Positions 18,153-30,404 of a stretch of DNA of 63,707 bases are shown piece by piece. Both the position numbers and the translations under genes were made by a program. Location: the NCBI RefSeq assembly GCF_018403285.1, contig NZ_BOSJ01000022.1, positions 1 to 63,707 of the forward strand, in the 5' to 3' direction. The DNA comes from Paenibacillus sp. J45TS6. Lineage in GTDB: Bacteria > Bacillota > Bacilli > Paenibacillales > Paenibacillaceae. The notes under the pieces are model-generated. The model did not search any database. It was not told the DNA's origin and saw only the letters and a program-made list of their open reading frames with translations. Position 1 is the stretch's first letter; the number at the start of each line of letters is the position of its first letter.

Positions 18153-18551
18153 TTACCAAACGTAGCAGATAACTTCGCCGCCAGATTTTGCTTGGCGAGC
18201 TTCTTTATCTGTCATTACGCCTTTGGAAGTAGAAATGATCGCGATTCCGAGACCGCCAAGTACGCGAGGTACTTCATTGCTCTTCGTGTAAACACGTAGA
18301 CCTGGTTTACTGATTCTTTTCAGACCAGTAATAACACGCTCGTTGTTTTGTCCGTATTTCAAGAAGATACGGATGATTCCTTGTTTGTTATCATCCACAT
18401 ATTCAGCATCACGGATGAAACCTTCACGCTTCAGGATTTCAGCGATTTGTTTTTTCATCGTCGAAGCAGGCATTTCTACCGTTTCGTGACGAACTGTGTT
18501 CGCATTACGAATGCGAGTAAGCATATCTGCAATTGGATCAGACATAGTCAT
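18153..18551 (-). CDS. rpsH: 30S ribosomal protein S8
   Basis: S8, 132 residues, central-domain 16S binder and, in E. coli, translational repressor of the spc operon. [18 protein letters not shown] and the C-terminal [16 protein letters not shown] are diagnostic. The first ATG (18551) has AAGGAGG 9 nt upstream and matches the usual length. No copy of the E. coli-type S8 operator is evident in the rplX-rplE gap. Confidence 0.98.
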   Translation of the reverse strand: MTMSDPIADMLTRIRNANTVRHETVEMPASTMKKQIAEILKREGFIRDAEYVDDNKQGIIRIFLKYGQNNERVITGLKRISKPGLRVYTKSNEVPRVLGGLGIAIISTSKGVMTDKEARQAKSGGEVICYVW

Positions 18552-18582
18552 TGTGTGTAACCTCCTTCCCGTTCAGGACTTT

Positions 18583-18768
18583 TTACCAGCTTGCTTTTTT
18601 CACGCCAGGGATCTGGCCTTTATAAGCTAATTCACGGAAACAAATTCTGCAAATTTTAAACTTCTGTAATACAGAATGTGGACGACCACAACGTTCGCAA
18701 CGAGTATAAGCACGAACTTTAAACTTCGGAGCACGTTGTTGTTTAACTTTCATTGAAGTTTTTGCCAC
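18583..18768 (-). CDS. rpsN: 30S ribosomal protein S14, zinc-binding type Z
   Basis: S14 of 61 residues with two CxxC pairs (CERCGRP and CRICFREL), the zinc-dependent short form. A zinc-independent paralogue may exist elsewhere, as in B. subtilis. GTG start at 18768 with AGGAGGTGTC upstream. Between rplE and rpsH. Confidence 0.97.
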   Translation of the reverse strand: MAKTSMKVKQQRAPKFKVRAYTRCERCGRPHSVLQKFKICRICFRELAYKGQIPGVKKASW

Positions 18769-18839
18769 TTAGCCTGACACCTCCTAAATAATTTCGGAGA
18801 ATTCGGGGTCTGTCAAAGACTCCCGGATACTTTAAATTC

Positions 18840-19379
18840 TTACTTTGCGAAAGGCATTCCGAGTTGAGTAAGCAATTCGCGAGACTCTTCATCGGTTTTA
18901 GCCGTAGTTACGATTACGATATCCATACCGCGGACTTTGTCCACTTTATCATACTCAATCTCAGGGAAGATGAGTTGCTCTTTAAGACCAAGTGTGTAGT
19001 TACCACGACCATCAAACGCTTTGTTTGATACCCCTTGGAAGTCACGTACACGAGGAAGAGTAATGTTGAACAATTTATCAAGGAAGTGGTACATACGCTC
19101 GCCGCGCAATGTCACTTTAACCCCGATTGGCATGTTCTCACGCAGTTTAAAACCAGCGATTGATTTTTTAGCTTTTGTAATTACTGGTTTTTGACCAGAA
19201 ATCAGCTGCAAATCATTCACAGCGGAATCAAGCACTTTGGAGTTTTGGACAGCGTCACCCACCCCCATGTTGATAACCACTTTCTCGATTTTAGGAACTT
19301 GCATTACTGAGCTATATTCAAACTTCTGCACCAAAGCAGGAGTTATTTCATTTAGGAAACGTTCTTTCAATCTTGCCAT
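18840..19379 (-). CDS. rplE: 50S ribosomal protein L5
   Basis: L5, 179 residues, binds 5S rRNA and contacts P-site tRNA and S13. [34 protein letters not shown] and [20 protein letters not shown] are diagnostic. AAGGAGGT precedes the ATG. Between rplX and rpsN. Ordinary. Confidence 0.98.
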   Translation of the reverse strand: MARLKERFLNEITPALVQKFEYSSVMQVPKIEKVVINMGVGDAVQNSKVLDSAVNDLQLISGQKPVITKAKKSIAGFKLRENMPIGVKVTLRGERMYHFLDKLFNITLPRVRDFQGVSNKAFDGRGNYTLGLKEQLIFPEIEYDKVDKVRGMDIVIVTTAKTDEESRELLTQLGMPFAK

Positions 19380-19411
19380 GAATTATGGACCTCCTTTCTC
19401 ATTCGGTTACA

Positions 19412-19765
19412 TTAGTCGATCGATTCTCCGGAACGTTTAGCAACGCGTACTTTTTTGCCGTTGTCTAAAACTTTGTAACCAATACGGGTTACGTTTCCGC
19501 TCTTCGGATCAATATGCATCACGTTCGATACATGGATTGGAGCTTCTTTCTCGATGATGCCGCCTTGCGGATTAAGCTGGTTAGGCTTTTGGTGTTTTTT
19601 AACGAGGTTAACACCTTCTACAAGAACACGGTTTTCACGAGGGTAAGCTGCGATGACACGGCCTTTTTTGCCTTTGTCTTTACCGCTGATCACCATAACA
19701 GTGTCGTCTTTTTTGACGTGCAACTTGTTGTTATGAGATTCCAAGACCTTTTTCACTTTTGCCAT
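19412..19765 (-). CDS. rplX: 50S ribosomal protein L24
   Basis: L24, 117 residues, a 23S assembly initiator with a KOW motif ([20 protein letters not shown], about 21-40). The second half carries [23 protein letters not shown] at 19765 has AGGAGGT 7 nt upstream; the earlier in-frame GTG overlaps that site. Follows rplN. Confidence 0.97.
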   Translation of the reverse strand: MAKVKKVLESHNNKLHVKKDDTVMVISGKDKGKKGRVIAAYPRENRVLVEGVNLVKKHQKPNQLNPQGGIIEKEAPIHVSNVMHIDPKSGNVTRIGYKVLDNGKKVRVAKRSGESID

Positions 19766-19833
19766 TTCGTACACCTCCTATGACTTGCGTGAACAAGCTA
19801 TAAATCAATCCTCAGAAGGATTAAGTTGTGATA

Positions 19834-20205
19834 TTAGATAACTTCTGGAGCCAAGGAAACGATTTTCATGTAGTCTTTTTCGCGAAGTTCGCGAGCAACT
19901 GGTCCGAAAATACGAGTACCACGAGGGCTTCTGTCTTCTTTAACTACCACTGCTGCATTCTCATCAAATGCGATGTAAGATCCATCTTTACGACGAACAG
20001 AACGTTTTGTGCGAACCACAACTGCTCTTACCACATCACCTTTTTTGACAACGCCGCCTGGTGTTGCTTGTTTGACAGAACAAACGATAAGGTCTCCGAT
20101 TGAAGCTGTACGACTACGTCCCGTACCACCCAGTACGCGGATACACATCAGTTCCTTCGCACCAGAGTTGTCTGCTACAGTCAAACGTGTAAATGGTTGA
20201 ATCAT
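19834..20205 (-). CDS. rplN: 50S ribosomal protein L14
   Basis: L14, 123 residues, at the 50S-30S interface (bridge B8). [20 protein letters not shown] and the C-terminal [15 protein letters not shown] are diagnostic. One or two residues longer than the commonest form, within the family range. Between rpsQ and rplX. Confidence 0.98.
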   Translation of the reverse strand: MIQPFTRLTVADNSGAKELMCIRVLGGTGRSRTASIGDLIVCSVKQATPGGVVKKGDVVRAVVVRTKRSVRRKDGSYIAFDENAAVVVKEDRSPRGTRIFGPVARELREKDYMKIVSLAPEVI

Positions 20206-20239
20206 CTTGTTTTCCTCCTTTCAGCCAAGCTGAAAATCA

Positions 20240-20506
20240 TTAAATGATAATCGCTTTTTCCACGACTTCAACAAGTCTCCAGTTCTTGTCTTTCGACAAA
20301 GGACGAGTTTCCATGATTTTAACAACATCACCAATTTTAGCAGTGTTATTTTCATCATGTGCTTTGAACTTTTTAGTGTACTTGATGCGTTTATGGTACA
20401 AATCATGCTTTTTGTAAGTTTCTACAGCAACCACAATTGTTTTATCCATTTTGTCACTAACCACTTTACCGACTTGCACTTTACGTGCGTTGCGTTCTTC
20501 GCTCAT
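20240..20506 (-). CDS. rpsQ: 30S ribosomal protein S17
   Basis: S17, 88 residues, primary 16S-binding OB-fold protein. [20 protein letters not shown] and the [15 protein letters not shown] segment are typical. ATG at 20506 is preceded by AAGGAGG at good spacing; a longer in-frame version (to 20545) lacks a site and adds unconserved residues. Between rpmC and rplN. Confidence 0.97.
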   Translation of the reverse strand: MSEERNARKVQVGKVVSDKMDKTIVVAVETYKKHDLYHKRIKYTKKFKAHDENNTAKIGDVVKIMETRPLSKDKNWRLVEVVEKAIII

Positions 20507-20558
20507 TGTTGGGCCTCCTTCCTCAATTAAAGACGGATTGTCCATCCGGTACTATATA

Positions 20559-20756
20559 TTAGCTAATCCCAAGTTCTCTTTCACGGATGATCGTCTTAGC
20601 ACGTGCAATTTCTCTACGTACGTCACGAATACGAGTTGGGTTATCAAGCTGACCGGTAGCGAGTTGAAAGCGGAGGTTAAAGAGTTCTTCTTTAAATCCG
20701 GCAATCTTTTGCTCAATTTCAGCAGTGGTTAGGTTGCGGAATTCACTAGCCTTCAT
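20559..20756 (-). CDS. rpmC: 50S ribosomal protein L29
   Basis: L29, 65 residues, a helical hairpin near the exit tunnel that docks trigger factor and SRP along with L23. [20 protein letters not shown] and [19 protein letters not shown] are diagnostic. Its start overlaps the rplP 3' end by 11 nt, which indicates coupling. Confidence 0.97.
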   Translation of the reverse strand: MKASEFRNLTTAEIEQKIAGFKEELFNLRFQLATGQLDNPTRIRDVRREIARAKTIIRERELGIS

Positions 20757-21180
20757 TTACTTCACCACCCAATTCTTCACGTTTCACAAACTTCGTTTTG
20801 ATTGGCAGCTTGTGAGCAGCCAGACGCATTGCTTCGCGAGCAACATCTTCTGGTACACCAGAAAGTTCAAACATGATCTTTCCTGGTTTAACTACAGCAA
20901 CCCATTTCTCAACGTTACCTTTACCACTACCCATACGAACCTCTAGAGGTTTTTGAGTGATTGGTTTATCAGGGAAAATTTTAATCCAAACTTTACCACC
21001 ACGTTTGATATAACGAGTCATCGCGATACGAGCAGCCTCGATCTGACGGTTCGTAATCCACGCTGGCTCAGTAGCTTGCAAGCCATATTCACCAAAGTTC
21101 AGTGTAGTACCGCCTTTAGCTTGGCCTTTCATGTGTCCGCGTTGTTGCTTGCGGTGTTTAACACGTTTTGGTACCAACAT
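20746..21180 (-). CDS. rplP: 50S ribosomal protein L16
   Basis: L16, 144 residues, positions A-site tRNA near the peptidyl transferase centre. [20 protein letters not shown] and [20 protein letters not shown] are diagnostic. Lies 2 nt after rpsC and overlaps rpmC. Ordinary. Confidence 0.98.
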   Translation of the reverse strand: MLVPKRVKHRKQQRGHMKGQAKGGTTLNFGEYGLQATEPAWITNRQIEAARIAMTRYIKRGGKVWIKIFPDKPITQKPLEVRMGSGKGNVEKWVAVVKPGKIMFELSGVPEDVAREAMRLAAHKLPIKTKFVKREELGGEVNEG

Positions 21181-21182
21181 GA

Positions 21183-21845
21183 TTAGTTGCCTCCTTCCTT
21201 AGCAGCTTTCTTAGCCGTAGGAAGAACCTCTCCACGATAGATCCATACTTTAACGCCCAGACGGCCGTAAGTAGTATGAGCTTCAGCTGTACCGTAGTCA
21301 ATGTCGGCACGAAGCGTATGCAGTGGAACAGTTCCTTCGCTGTAGCCTTCAGAACGTGCGATCTCAGCTCCGCCAAGACGTCCGCCTACTTGTGTTTTAA
21401 TTCCTTTTGCACCAGAGCGCATAGTTCTTTGAATTGCTTGTTTCAGAGCACGACGGAAAGAAACACGGCGTTCCAATTGTTGTGCAATGCTTTCAGCTAC
21501 AAGAATTGCGTCAAGATCTGGTTGTTTAATTTCAGAAATGTTGATGTGAACTTTTTTACCGCCTGCAATCTTCGTGATTTGACCACGGAGAATTTCAACT
21601 TCGGATCCACCTTTACCGATAACCATTCCTGGTTTAGCAGTATGGATCGTTACATTGACACGGTTAGCCGCTCTCTCGATTTCAATACGAGATACTGCGG
21701 AGTCTTTCAATTTATTTTTCAGGTATTCACGAATTTTTACGTCTTCAAGCAAAAGATCACCGAAATCTTTGCCTGCGTACCATTTGGATTCCCAGTCACG
21801 GATAACTCCGATACGGAGCCCGATGGGATTTACCTTTTGTCCCAC
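21183..21845 (-). CDS. rpsC: 30S ribosomal protein S3
   Basis: S3, 220 residues, mRNA-entry channel protein with an N-terminal KH domain ([23 protein letters not shown] loop) and a C-terminal S3 domain ([19 protein letters not shown]). The start is GTG at 21845, giving the canonical (M)[14 protein letters not shown]-terminus, with AAGGAGGGAAAACGT upstream. A longer open frame to 21929 overlaps rplV and is not used. Between rplV and rplP. Confidence 0.98.
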   Translation of the reverse strand: MGQKVNPIGLRIGVIRDWESKWYAGKDFGDLLLEDVKIREYLKNKLKDSAVSRIEIERAANRVNVTIHTAKPGMVIGKGGSEVEILRGQITKIAGGKKVHINISEIKQPDLDAILVAESIAQQLERRVSFRRALKQAIQRTMRSGAKGIKTQVGGRLGGAEIARSEGYSEGTVPLHTLRADIDYGTAEAHTTYGRLGVKVWIYRGEVLPTAKKAAKEGGN

Positions 21846-21858
21846 ACGTTTTCCCTCC

Positions 21859-22191
21859 TTATTTTTCGGATACCACCAAAGTAATGTGGCTGGTGCGTTT
21901 ATTGATACGACTTGCACGTCCCATTGCACGAGGGCGGAAACGTTTCATAGTCGGTCCTTGGTTTACATAAGCTTGTGAGATAACCAGATTGTTAATATCC
22001 AAAGAGTAATTGTGCTCTGCATTTGCAATAGCAGAGTTGAGCAATTTCTCAACTACTGGAGAAGCGGATTTTGGAGTGTGACGCAGAATTGCGATCGCCT
22101 CGCCCACTTGCTTACCACGAATTAAGTCAACAACAAGTTGAACTTTACGAGGAGCAATCCGAACAAACTTGGCATGTGCTTTTGCTTCCAT
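21859..22191 (-). CDS. rplV: 50S ribosomal protein L22
   Basis: L22, 110 residues, lines the exit tunnel. The tunnel loop near the C-terminus ([20 protein letters not shown], about 79-98) shows no deletion of the kind linked to macrolide resistance. [20 protein letters not shown] is the usual start. Between rpsS and rpsC. Confidence 0.98.
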   Translation of the reverse strand: MEAKAHAKFVRIAPRKVQLVVDLIRGKQVGEAIAILRHTPKSASPVVEKLLNSAIANAEHNYSLDINNLVISQAYVNQGPTMKRFRPRAMGRASRINKRTSHITLVVSEK

Positions 22192-22227
22192 TGTTTAACC
22201 TCCTCTCAAACATTAGCGCTTGATCAT

Positions 22228-22506
22228 TTATCTTCTTGTTTTCTTATCGTCTGCTGCATGACCTTTGTAAGTACGCGTAGGAGCGAACTCACCCAGTTTG
22301 TGTCCAACCATATCTTCCGTTACATATACAGGAACGTGTTTACGGCCGTCATACACACCAAACGTATGTCCAATGAATTGCGGGAAAATTGTAGAGCGAC
22401 GGGACCAAGTTTTGATCACTAGTTTCTTCCCGGACTCGTTCATATCTTCAACTTTTTTCATCAGGTGTCCATCAACAAATGGCCCTTTTTTTAGACTGCG
22501 ACTCAT
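22228..22506 (-). CDS. rpsS: 30S ribosomal protein S19
   Basis: S19, 92 residues, head protein interacting with S13. [20 protein letters not shown] and [20 protein letters not shown] are diagnostic. A 75-nt gap from rplB contains a short GC-alternating palindrome (listed). Normal S10 operon position. Confidence 0.98.
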   Translation of the reverse strand: MSRSLKKGPFVDGHLMKKVEDMNESGKKLVIKTWSRRSTIFPQFIGHTFGVYDGRKHVPVYVTEDMVGHKLGEFAPTRTYKGHAADDKKTRR

Positions 22507-22548
22507 GTGTAAATCCTCCCTTCATCCAATGTTCTCGTTCATTCACGA

Positions 22549-22560
22549 TCGCGCGCGCGA
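22549..22560. repeat. (CG)5 palindrome between rplB and rpsS
   Basis: TCGCGCGCGCGA is a perfect 12-nt palindrome with ten alternating C and G bases, 22 nt downstream of the rplB start of the 3' gap. Such a tract is unusual for this AT-leaning genome. Confidence 0.6.
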
Positions 22561-22581
22561 AGTTATGCACAGTGATGTGTA

Positions 22582-23412
22582 TTACTTCGTGCGGCGGCGA
22601 ACGATGTATTTGTCAGAAGCTTTGTTTTTCTTACGTGTTTTGTATCCAAGAGTTGGTTTGCCCCAAGGAGACATTGGCGATTTACGACCGATTGGAGCTT
22701 TACCTTCACCACCACCGTGTGGGTGATCGTTAGGGTTCATTACTACCCCGCGAACTTCTGGACGTTTTCCGAGCCAGCGACTACGGCCTGCTTTACCGAT
22801 TTTAATCAATTCGTGATCTTGGTTACCAACGGATCCGATCGTAGCGCGGCAAACTTTAAGAATGCGGCGAACTTCACCAGATGACAAACGAACAGTCACG
22901 TATTTTTCTTCTTTACCAAGAAGTTGTGCTTCTGTACCAGCTGCGCGAACCAATTGGCCACCTTTACCTGGTTGAAGCTCAATGTTATGAATAACAGTAC
23001 CTACTGGGATATTTTCAAGAGGTAAAGCATTACCTGTTTTGATATCTGCAGTTGGTCCAGATTCGATTTGATCTCCTACTTTAAGTCCTTTTGGAGCGAT
23101 GATGTAACGTTTCTCACCATCTGCGTAGTGGATCAGAGCAATATTTGAAGTCCGGTTAGGGTCGTACTCGATTGTAGCAACGCGGCCCGGTATTCCATCT
23201 TTAGTACGTTTAAAGTCAATAATACGATATTTACGTTTGTGTCCGCCGCCATGGTGACGAACCGTAATTTTACCTTGGTTGTTGCGGCCTGCTGTTTTGC
23301 TCAGCGGAGCAAGCAACGATTTCTCAGGCTGGTTAGTCGTAATTTCTTCGAAAGTGGATACGGACATATTACGTCTAGCCGGAGATGTCGGTTTGTACTT
23401 TTTAATTGGCAC
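22582..23412 (-). CDS. rplB: 50S ribosomal protein L2
   Basis: L2, 276 residues, essential for subunit association and the peptidyl transferase centre. The conserved [20 protein letters not shown] stretch with the key His (about 219-238) is intact. GTG start at 23412 with GGAGGGAAATTCA upstream. Between rplW and rpsS. Ordinary. Confidence 0.98.
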   Translation of the reverse strand: MPIKKYKPTSPARRNMSVSTFEEITTNQPEKSLLAPLSKTAGRNNQGKITVRHHGGGHKRKYRIIDFKRTKDGIPGRVATIEYDPNRTSNIALIHYADGEKRYIIAPKGLKVGDQIESGPTADIKTGNALPLENIPVGTVIHNIELQPGKGGQLVRAAGTEAQLLGKEEKYVTVRLSSGEVRRILKVCRATIGSVGNQDHELIKIGKAGRSRWLGKRPEVRGVVMNPNDHPHGGGEGKAPIGRKSPMSPWGKPTLGYKTRKKNKASDKYIVRRRTK

Positions 23413-23441
23413 TGAATTTCCCTCCTTACTTTAGCAGTTTC

Positions 23442-23732
23442 TTATACAGATTCAAAGAACTCAAGTGCTTTGCTGTCTGGAGCGAGAGTTACGAAAGCTT
23501 TTTTCCACTCTGGAGTGTAGCCAGAGTAACGGCCGTAACGTTTCAACTTACCAGGCACGCGAAGTGTGTTCACGTTTTTCACTTTAACGTTGAAGATCTC
23601 TTCAACAGCAGCTTTGATTTCTGTTTTATTTGCACGAATATCTACTTCGAAAACATATTTCAAATCAGCCATCATATCAGCTGTACGCTCAGTAATTACT
23701 GGACGTTTAATGATATCACGAGGATTTTTCAT
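23442..23732 (-). CDS. rplW: 50S ribosomal protein L23
   Basis: L23, 96 residues, exit-site docking platform for trigger factor, SRP and Sec[23 protein letters not shown] is diagnostic. Its start overlaps the last base of rplD, indicating coupling. S10 operon. Confidence 0.97.
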   Translation of the reverse strand: MKNPRDIIKRPVITERTADMMADLKYVFEVDIRANKTEIKAAVEEIFNVKVKNVNTLRVPGKLKRYGRYSGYTPEWKKAFVTLAPDSKALEFFESV

Positions 23733-24355
23733 TACGCAAGAACCTCCTCTACCATCTGTACTGCTTCTTTTGTAATGATCAGTTTGTCGTACGTAAGTAC
23801 GTCAAGAACATTAATGCCGTCAGCCGCAACAAATTTCACACCAGGAATATTTCTCGCGGAAAGAGCAACATTATCATCATAGCCTGAACCAACGATCAAA
23901 GCTTTGCGATCTACTTTAAGATTGTTCAAAATAGCTGCAAATTCTTTAGTTTTCGGTGCGTTCAGCGTAAGAGCATCCAGAACGATGATTTCGTTGTCGA
24001 TTACTTTAGAAGACAATGCGGATTTGATCGCCAGACGACGAACTTTTTTAGGTAGTTTGAAAGCGTAACTGCGCGGAGTTGGACCGAATACAGTACCACC
24101 ACCTACCCATTGTGGTGCACGGATCGAACCTTGACGTGCGCGACCTGTACCTTTTTGTTTCCAAGGTTTACGTCCACCGCCACGTACTTCAGAACGTCCT
24201 TTTACTTTGTGTGTACCTTGACGAAGGGAAGCGCGTTGCATAACAACAGCATCATGAAGAACGTGAGTGTTCGGCTCAATTCCGAATACTGCGTCATTCA
24301 ATTCAACTTCTCCTACTTGGCTACCACTGACATTATAAAGTGCTACTTTTGGCAT
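23732..24355 (-). CDS. rplD: 50S ribosomal protein L4
   Basis: L4, 207 residues. Its extended loop reaches the exit tunnel and in E. coli it also represses the S10 operon. The loop [20 protein letters not shown] (about 53-72) looks wild type, without the changes known for macrolide resistance. Between rplC and rplW, S10 operon. Confidence 0.98.
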   Translation of the reverse strand: MPKVALYNVSGSQVGEVELNDAVFGIEPNTHVLHDAVVMQRASLRQGTHKVKGRSEVRGGGRKPWKQKGTGRARQGSIRAPQWVGGGTVFGPTPRSYAFKLPKKVRRLAIKSALSSKVIDNEIIVLDALTLNAPKTKEFAAILNNLKVDRKALIVGSGYDDNVALSARNIPGVKFVAADGINVLDVLTYDKLIITKEAVQMVEEVLA

Positions 24356-24381
24356 TTTGTGTTCCTCCTTTCCTTAGGTGA

Positions 24382-25005
24382 TTATTTCTTCACCGATTCT
24401 TTAATTTTAACGAAGCTGTTTTTCGGTCCAGGAATAGAACCTTTAACAAGCAATACATTACGTTCAGCGTCTACTTTAATTACTTCAAGACGTTGAATTG
24501 TAATTGTTTCGTGTCCCATGTGTCCTGGAAGGTGTTTACCTTTAGGTACACGGTTCGCTTGAATGGAACCCATGGAACCTGGTCCTCTGTGGTAACGGGA
24601 ACCGTGAGACATTGGGCCTGTTCTTTGTCCCCAACGTTTGATAACACCGGCAAAACCTTTACCTTTAGAAATACCAGTTACGTCAACAAATTCGCCTTCT
24701 GCGAAGATGTCTGCTTTAATTTCTTGGCCAACCTCGAATCCCGCAAGATCAACACCGCGGAGTTCGCGAACGTAGCGCTTAGGAGCTGTATTAGCTTTTT
24801 TCGCATGTCCTGTTTCAGGTTTATTAGCATTTTTTTCTTTCTTATCGGCATAACCTAGTTGTACAGCTTCGTAGCCGTCATTTTCTAGGTCTTTCTTTTG
24901 CAAGACAACAGATGGGCCTGCTTCGATAACCGTTACAGGAATTACGTTACCTTCTGGTGTAAATACTTGCGTCATGCCTAGTTTTTTACCTAAGATACCT
25001 TTCAT
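24382..25005 (-). CDS. rplC: 50S ribosomal protein L3
   Basis: L3, 207 residues, early 23S assembly protein reaching the peptidyl transferase centre. [40 protein letters not shown] and [14 protein letters not shown] are diagnostic. Second gene of the S10 operon. Confidence 0.98.
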   Translation of the reverse strand: MKGILGKKLGMTQVFTPEGNVIPVTVIEAGPSVVLQKKDLENDGYEAVQLGYADKKEKNANKPETGHAKKANTAPKRYVRELRGVDLAGFEVGQEIKADIFAEGEFVDVTGISKGKGFAGVIKRWGQRTGPMSHGSRYHRGPGSMGSIQANRVPKGKHLPGHMGHETITIQRLEVIKVDAERNVLLVKGSIPGPKNSFVKIKESVKK

Positions 25006-25043
25006 GTTGACACCTCTTTTCCTTCATTAATACAAGTTTGATA

Positions 25044-25460
<417 letters not shown>

Positions 25461-25490
25461 TCATCGCAACGTCACAGAACAACATTCATT

Positions 25491-25519
25491 ATTATATCGA
25501 AAACATAGACATAATGCAA
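25491..25519 (-). promoter_or_regulatory. Sigma-A promoter of the S10 operon
   Basis: Minus strand TTGCAT (25514-25519), 17-nt spacer, TATAAT (25491-25496). It gives a leader of about 135 nt before rpsJ. The tract 25496-25711 further upstream holds no gene. The leader may carry r-protein autoregulation, but I cannot match it to a known motif. Confidence 0.85.
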
Positions 25520-25711
25520 GCATTTAAATAAAAGATTCTAAAACCAATCAATCTTATACTACTCTATATCTCGTTCGGCTTTATTCAAATTAATATTGCA
25601 GCCTACCCTACTATAGGAATAGAGATGTCTTGTTTCCTTAATCTGTTGTCCCCGAATCACAACTTTACCTATTATATATTAAATTATAAAAAAAGCAAAA
25701 GGAAAAAAATG

Positions 25712-25749
25712 AAAAAAGGACCCAGCCAGAGTTGGCAGGATCCTTTTTT
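25712..25749. terminator. tuf terminator
   Basis: AAAAAAGGA...CAGCC pairs with GGCAGG...TCCTTTTTT around a short loop; T6 on both strands. It ends the rpoB-to-tuf transcription unit and separates it from the S10 promoter. Confidence 0.9.
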
Positions 25750-25753
25750 GCTG

Positions 25754-25793
25754 TCCAATACAATGTTACTCGTTCCAATACAATGTTGCTCTA
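25754..25793. repeat. 20-nt tandem repeat between tuf and its terminator
   Basis: TCCAATACAATGTT occurs at 25754-25767 and again at 25774-25787, exactly 20 nt apart, with partly similar bases between. Two units only. It lies in the tuf 3' untranslated region. Confidence 0.7.
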
Positions 25794-25818
25794 TTTTTAA
25801 TTTGACTTAGGAGTCAAA

Positions 25819-27009
<1,191 letters not shown>

Positions 27010-27054
27010 TTGAACGTGGCCTCCTTAGAATGGATAGTTTTATATGTTGGCACT

Positions 27055-27105
27055 GTGTGGATAAGCACCATTAGATTAACATTAACCTTTGGTGCTTTCA
27101 CACAT
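27055..27105 (-). repeat. Hairpin between fusA and tuf
   Basis: TGTGTG...AAGCACCA (27055-27071, plus-strand reading) pairs with TGGTGCTT...CACACA (27091-27105), enclosing about 20 nt. There is no T-run, so it is a candidate processing or tuf-specific expression element, not an obvious terminator. Confidence 0.55.
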
Positions 27106-27118
27106 CAGTTAGTAAAAA

Positions 27119-29197
27119 TTATTCTCCCTTAGTTTTAGCAACAATTTCTTCGGAAATTGTTCTAGGAACTTCTTCATAGTGAGAGAGTTCCATAGAGAAC
27201 ACACCGCGACCTTGTGTACCAGAACGGAGAGTTGTGGAGTAACCGAACATTTCAGAGAGAGGTACCTTAGCACGAATGATTTGCGTACCACCGCGAGAAT
27301 CCATACCTTCGATTCTACCACGACGGGAATTCAGCATACCCATTACGTCGCCCATGTATTCCTCTGGAACGGTAACTTCAACTTTCATGATTGGCTCAAG
27401 CAGGACAGCTTTACACTTGTCTTTAGCTGCTTTAAGTGCCATGGATCCGGCAATTTTAAATGCCATTTCATTGGAATCGACATCATGGTATGAACCATCT
27501 ACGATTGTAGCTTTAACGTCTACAAGCGGGAATCCTGCAAGGACACCGTTTTTCATAGCTTCTTCAATACCTTGTTGTGCAGGTCCAATGTACTCACGAG
27601 GTACGGATCCACCGACTACTTTACTATCAAATTGGTTACCGCTACCCGCTTCGAGCGGTTCGAATTCAACCCATACGTGTCCATATTGACCGCGGCCACC
27701 GGACTGACGTACGAATTTACCTTCAACACGCGCTGGTTGACGGAATGTTTCACGGTAAGCAACTTGTGGTTGACCAATGTTAGTATCCACTTTGAACTCA
27801 CGACGCATACGGTCAATGATAATATCAAGGTGAAGTTCACCCATACCAGCCAAAATAGTTTGTCCTGTTTCTTCATCAGTATGAGCACGAAGAGTTGGAT
27901 CCTCTTCAGTCAATTTACCTAGAGCAACAGACATCTTATCTTGGTCAGCTTTAGTTTTTGGTTCAACCGCGATTTGAATAACCGGATCTGGGAAGTTCAT
28001 TGACTCCAAGATAATCGGATTTTTCTCATCACATAGTGTATCACCTGTACCGGTATCTTTCAAACCTACGGCAGACGCAATATCACCGGAGAATACTTCA
28101 GTGATTTCTTGACGGCTGTTCGCGTGCATTTGAAGAATACGTCCGATACGTTCGCGTTTTCCTTTTGTTGCATTCAATACGTAAGAACCGGATTGAAGTA
28201 CACCAGAGTATACGCGGAAGAATGTAAGTTTACCAACATAAGGGTCAGTCATAATCTTAAACGCAAGAGCCGAGAACGCCTCTTCGTCAGAAGATTTACG
28301 AACCGCTTCTGTTCCATCTTCCAAATGACCTGTGATCGCAGGAACATCAACAGGAGATGGTAGGTAATCAAGAACAGCATCCAACATAAGTTGAACACCT
28401 TTGTTACGATAAGAAGATCCACAGATAACTGGGAAGATCTTAACTTCTACTACACCTTTACGAAGAGCTGCTTTAATCTCAGGAACAGAGATTTCTTCGC
28501 CCTCGAGGTATTTCATAGTCAAGTCTTCATCAAGTTCTGCTACTTTCTCGATCAGTTCCATACGAAGTTCTTCAACTTGGTCAGCAAATTCTGCTGGCAC
28601 ATCAGTTTCTTCAACTTCTTTACCAAGATCGTCTTTGAAGATATATGCTTTTTGCTCGATAATGTCAATAATACCAACAAAATCATTTTCAGCTCCGATA
28701 GGAAGTTGAATTGCAACAGCATTAGCTTGAAGACGCTCGCGCATATCTTTAACAACGTTAAGATAGTCTGCGCCAATGATATCCATTTTGTTTACATATG
28801 CGATACGAGGTACGCCGTAACGATCAGCCTGTCTCCATACAGTTTCAGACTGAGGTTCTACGCCTTCTTTCGCACTGAAAACACCTACTGCTCCGTCCAA
28901 TACACGAAGGGAACGTTCAACTTCTACTGTGAAGTCAACGTGTCCCGGGGTATCAATGATATTAACGCGGTGACCTTTCCATTGAGCAGTCGTCGCAGCG
29001 GAAGTAATCGTGATACCGCGCTCCTGTTCTTGTTCCATCCAGTCCATAGTAGCGGAACCCTCATGGGTTTCACCAATCTTATGAGTACGTCCTGTGTAGA
29101 ACAAAATCCGCTCAGTGGTAGTTGTCTTACCAGCGTCAATATGCGCCATGATCCCGATATTACGTGTATTTTGCAAGGAGAACTCTCTAGTAGCCAT
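27119..29197 (-). CDS. fusA: Elongation factor G
   Basis: EF-G, 692 residues, translocase GTPase. G1 [16 protein letters not shown] (18-33), G3 DTPGHVDF (about 82-89) and G4 NKMD (about 136-139) are intact, and domains II-V follow at normal length. Begins [20 protein letters not shown]. Between rpsG (47-nt gap) and tuf. Nothing suggests a fusidic-acid-resistance variant, but I did not check every site. Confidence 0.99.
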   Translation of the reverse strand: MATREFSLQNTRNIGIMAHIDAGKTTTTERILFYTGRTHKIGETHEGSATMDWMEQEQERGITITSAATTAQWKGHRVNIIDTPGHVDFTVEVERSLRVLDGAVGVFSAKEGVEPQSETVWRQADRYGVPRIAYVNKMDIIGADYLNVVKDMRERLQANAVAIQLPIGAENDFVGIIDIIEQKAYIFKDDLGKEVEETDVPAEFADQVEELRMELIEKVAELDEDLTMKYLEGEEISVPEIKAALRKGVVEVKIFPVICGSSYRNKGVQLMLDAVLDYLPSPVDVPAITGHLEDGTEAVRKSSDEEAFSALAFKIMTDPYVGKLTFFRVYSGVLQSGSYVLNATKGKRERIGRILQMHANSRQEITEVFSGDIASAVGLKDTGTGDTLCDEKNPIILESMNFPDPVIQIAVEPKTKADQDKMSVALGKLTEEDPTLRAHTDEETGQTILAGMGELHLDIIIDRMRREFKVDTNIGQPQVAYRETFRQPARVEGKFVRQSGGRGQYGHVWVEFEPLEAGSGNQFDSKVVGGSVPREYIGPAQQGIEEAMKNGVLAGFPLVDVKATIVDGSYHDVDSNEMAFKIAGSMALKAAKDKCKAVLLEPIMKVEVTVPEEYMGDVMGMLNSRRGRIEGMDSRGGTQIIRAKVPLSEMFGYSTTLRSGTQGRGVFSMELSHYEEVPRTISEEIVAKTKGE

Positions 29198-29244
29198 GAC
29201 TTAGGTCTCCCTTCAAAATGAAGTATATTTTTAAGACTGAAATC

Positions 29245-29715
29245 CTACCAACGGTAGTGAGCAAATGCTTTATTTGCTTCAGCCATTTTGTGTGTGTCTT
29301 CACGTTTTTTAACGGAAGCACCAGTGTTGTTGGAAGCGTCGATAATCTCAGCTGCCAAACGCTCTTCCATTGTTTTCTCACCGCGGCTGCGGGAGTAGTT
29401 TACAAGCCAACGTAAACCAAGGGAAGTACGTCTTTCCGGTTTAACCTCGATAGGTACTTGATAGTTAGCACCACCAACACGGCGAGCTTTAACTTCCAGA
29501 ACCGGCATAATATTTTTGATAGCTGCTTCAAAGACTTCCATAGGATCTTTACCAGTACGTTCTTGAATCAAGTTGAACGCATTGTACAAGATGCTTTGAG
29601 CAACACCACGTTTTCCATCAAGCATGATGCGGTTGATCAGGCGAGTTACAAGTTTGCTGTTGTAAACCGGATCAGGCAACACGTCTCTTTTGGTAACAGG
29701 ACCTTTGCGTGGCAT
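29245..29715 (-). CDS. rpsG: 30S ribosomal protein S7
   Basis: S7, 156 residues, nucleates 16S 3' domain assembly and lines the E site. [20 protein letters not shown] and [20 protein letters not shown] are diagnostic. The ATG has AAAGGGGGA 6 nt upstream. Just upstream of this is an unusual (AAC)10 repeat in the 120-nt gap from rpsL. Confidence 0.98.
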   Translation of the reverse strand: MPRKGPVTKRDVLPDPVYNSKLVTRLINRIMLDGKRGVAQSILYNAFNLIQERTGKDPMEVFEAAIKNIMPVLEVKARRVGGANYQVPIEVKPERRTSLGLRWLVNYSRSRGEKTMEERLAAEIIDASNNTGASVKKREDTHKMAEANKAFAHYRW

Positions 29716-29746
29716 AGATATCCCCCTTTCTTATATGTTTATACTT

Positions 29747-29778
<32 letters not shown>

Positions 29779-29835
29779 CTGCGACCGAAGCGTCATGCTA
29801 TCGGTTTACTGACACAATAAGATTAGAAACTAACC

Positions 29836-30258
29836 TTATGCTTTTTTAGCTTTAGGGCGTTTCGCACCGTATTTAGAACGGGCTTGCATCCGGTTAGCTA
29901 CACCTGCTGTATCCAAAGCACCACGAACGATATGGTAACGAACCCCTGCAAGGTCCTTTACTTTACCTCCGCGAAGCAATACAACACTGTGCTCTTGTAA
30001 GTTATGTCCGATACCCGGGATATAAGCTGTTACCTCGAGACGGTTCGTCAAACGAACACGAGCATATTTACGGAGCGCTGAGTTTGGTTTACGTGGAGTC
30101 ATTGTACCTACACGAGTACAAACACCACGTTTTTGTGGAGCACTAATGTTAGTGGATTCACGTTTAAGGGCATTGTAGCCTTTTTGCAACGCTGGTGATT
30201 TAGACTTGTAGACTTTAGCTTGACGTCCTTTACGAACTAGCTGATTAATTGTTGGCAT
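29836..30258 (-). CDS. rpsL: 30S ribosomal protein S12 with variant streptomycin-site residues
   Basis: S12, 140 residues, decoding-centre protein. [20 protein letters not shown] and [20 protein letters not shown] are the conserved loops. The first Lys of the usual TPKKPNS is Arg (TPRKPNS, codon CGT), the E. coli Lys42/43 position where Arg gives streptomycin resistance. The second loop reads [13 protein letters not shown] instead of GGRVKDLPGVRYH, so it differs at the Arg85 and Pro90 positions as well. Lys87 and the methylthiolated Asp88 are kept. Otherwise normal in length and at the head of the str operon. Confidence 0.98.
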   Translation of the reverse strand: MPTINQLVRKGRQAKVYKSKSPALQKGYNALKRESTNISAPQKRGVCTRVGTMTPRKPNSALRKYARVRLTNRLEVTAYIPGIGHNLQEHSVVLLRGGKVKDLAGVRYHIVRGALDTAGVANRMQARSKYGAKRPKAKKA

Positions 30259-30404
30259 GTTGCCACCCCCTTCCTAGATTCGTCATTCTATTTATAAACC
30301 TCACTTTTTAAGTCCACAGACCCAGGCGGTTCATAAAAGAACAAATGAAAAGTTTTTGCCGTATTAGGAAGCTTGAGCATCCAGACAAAAACATCTTCTA
30401 TAAC

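Noticed and set aside
28391-29221. A 276-codon plus-strand open frame inside fusA
   Set aside because: Antisense shadow of EF-G with the same kind of composition; no independent support.
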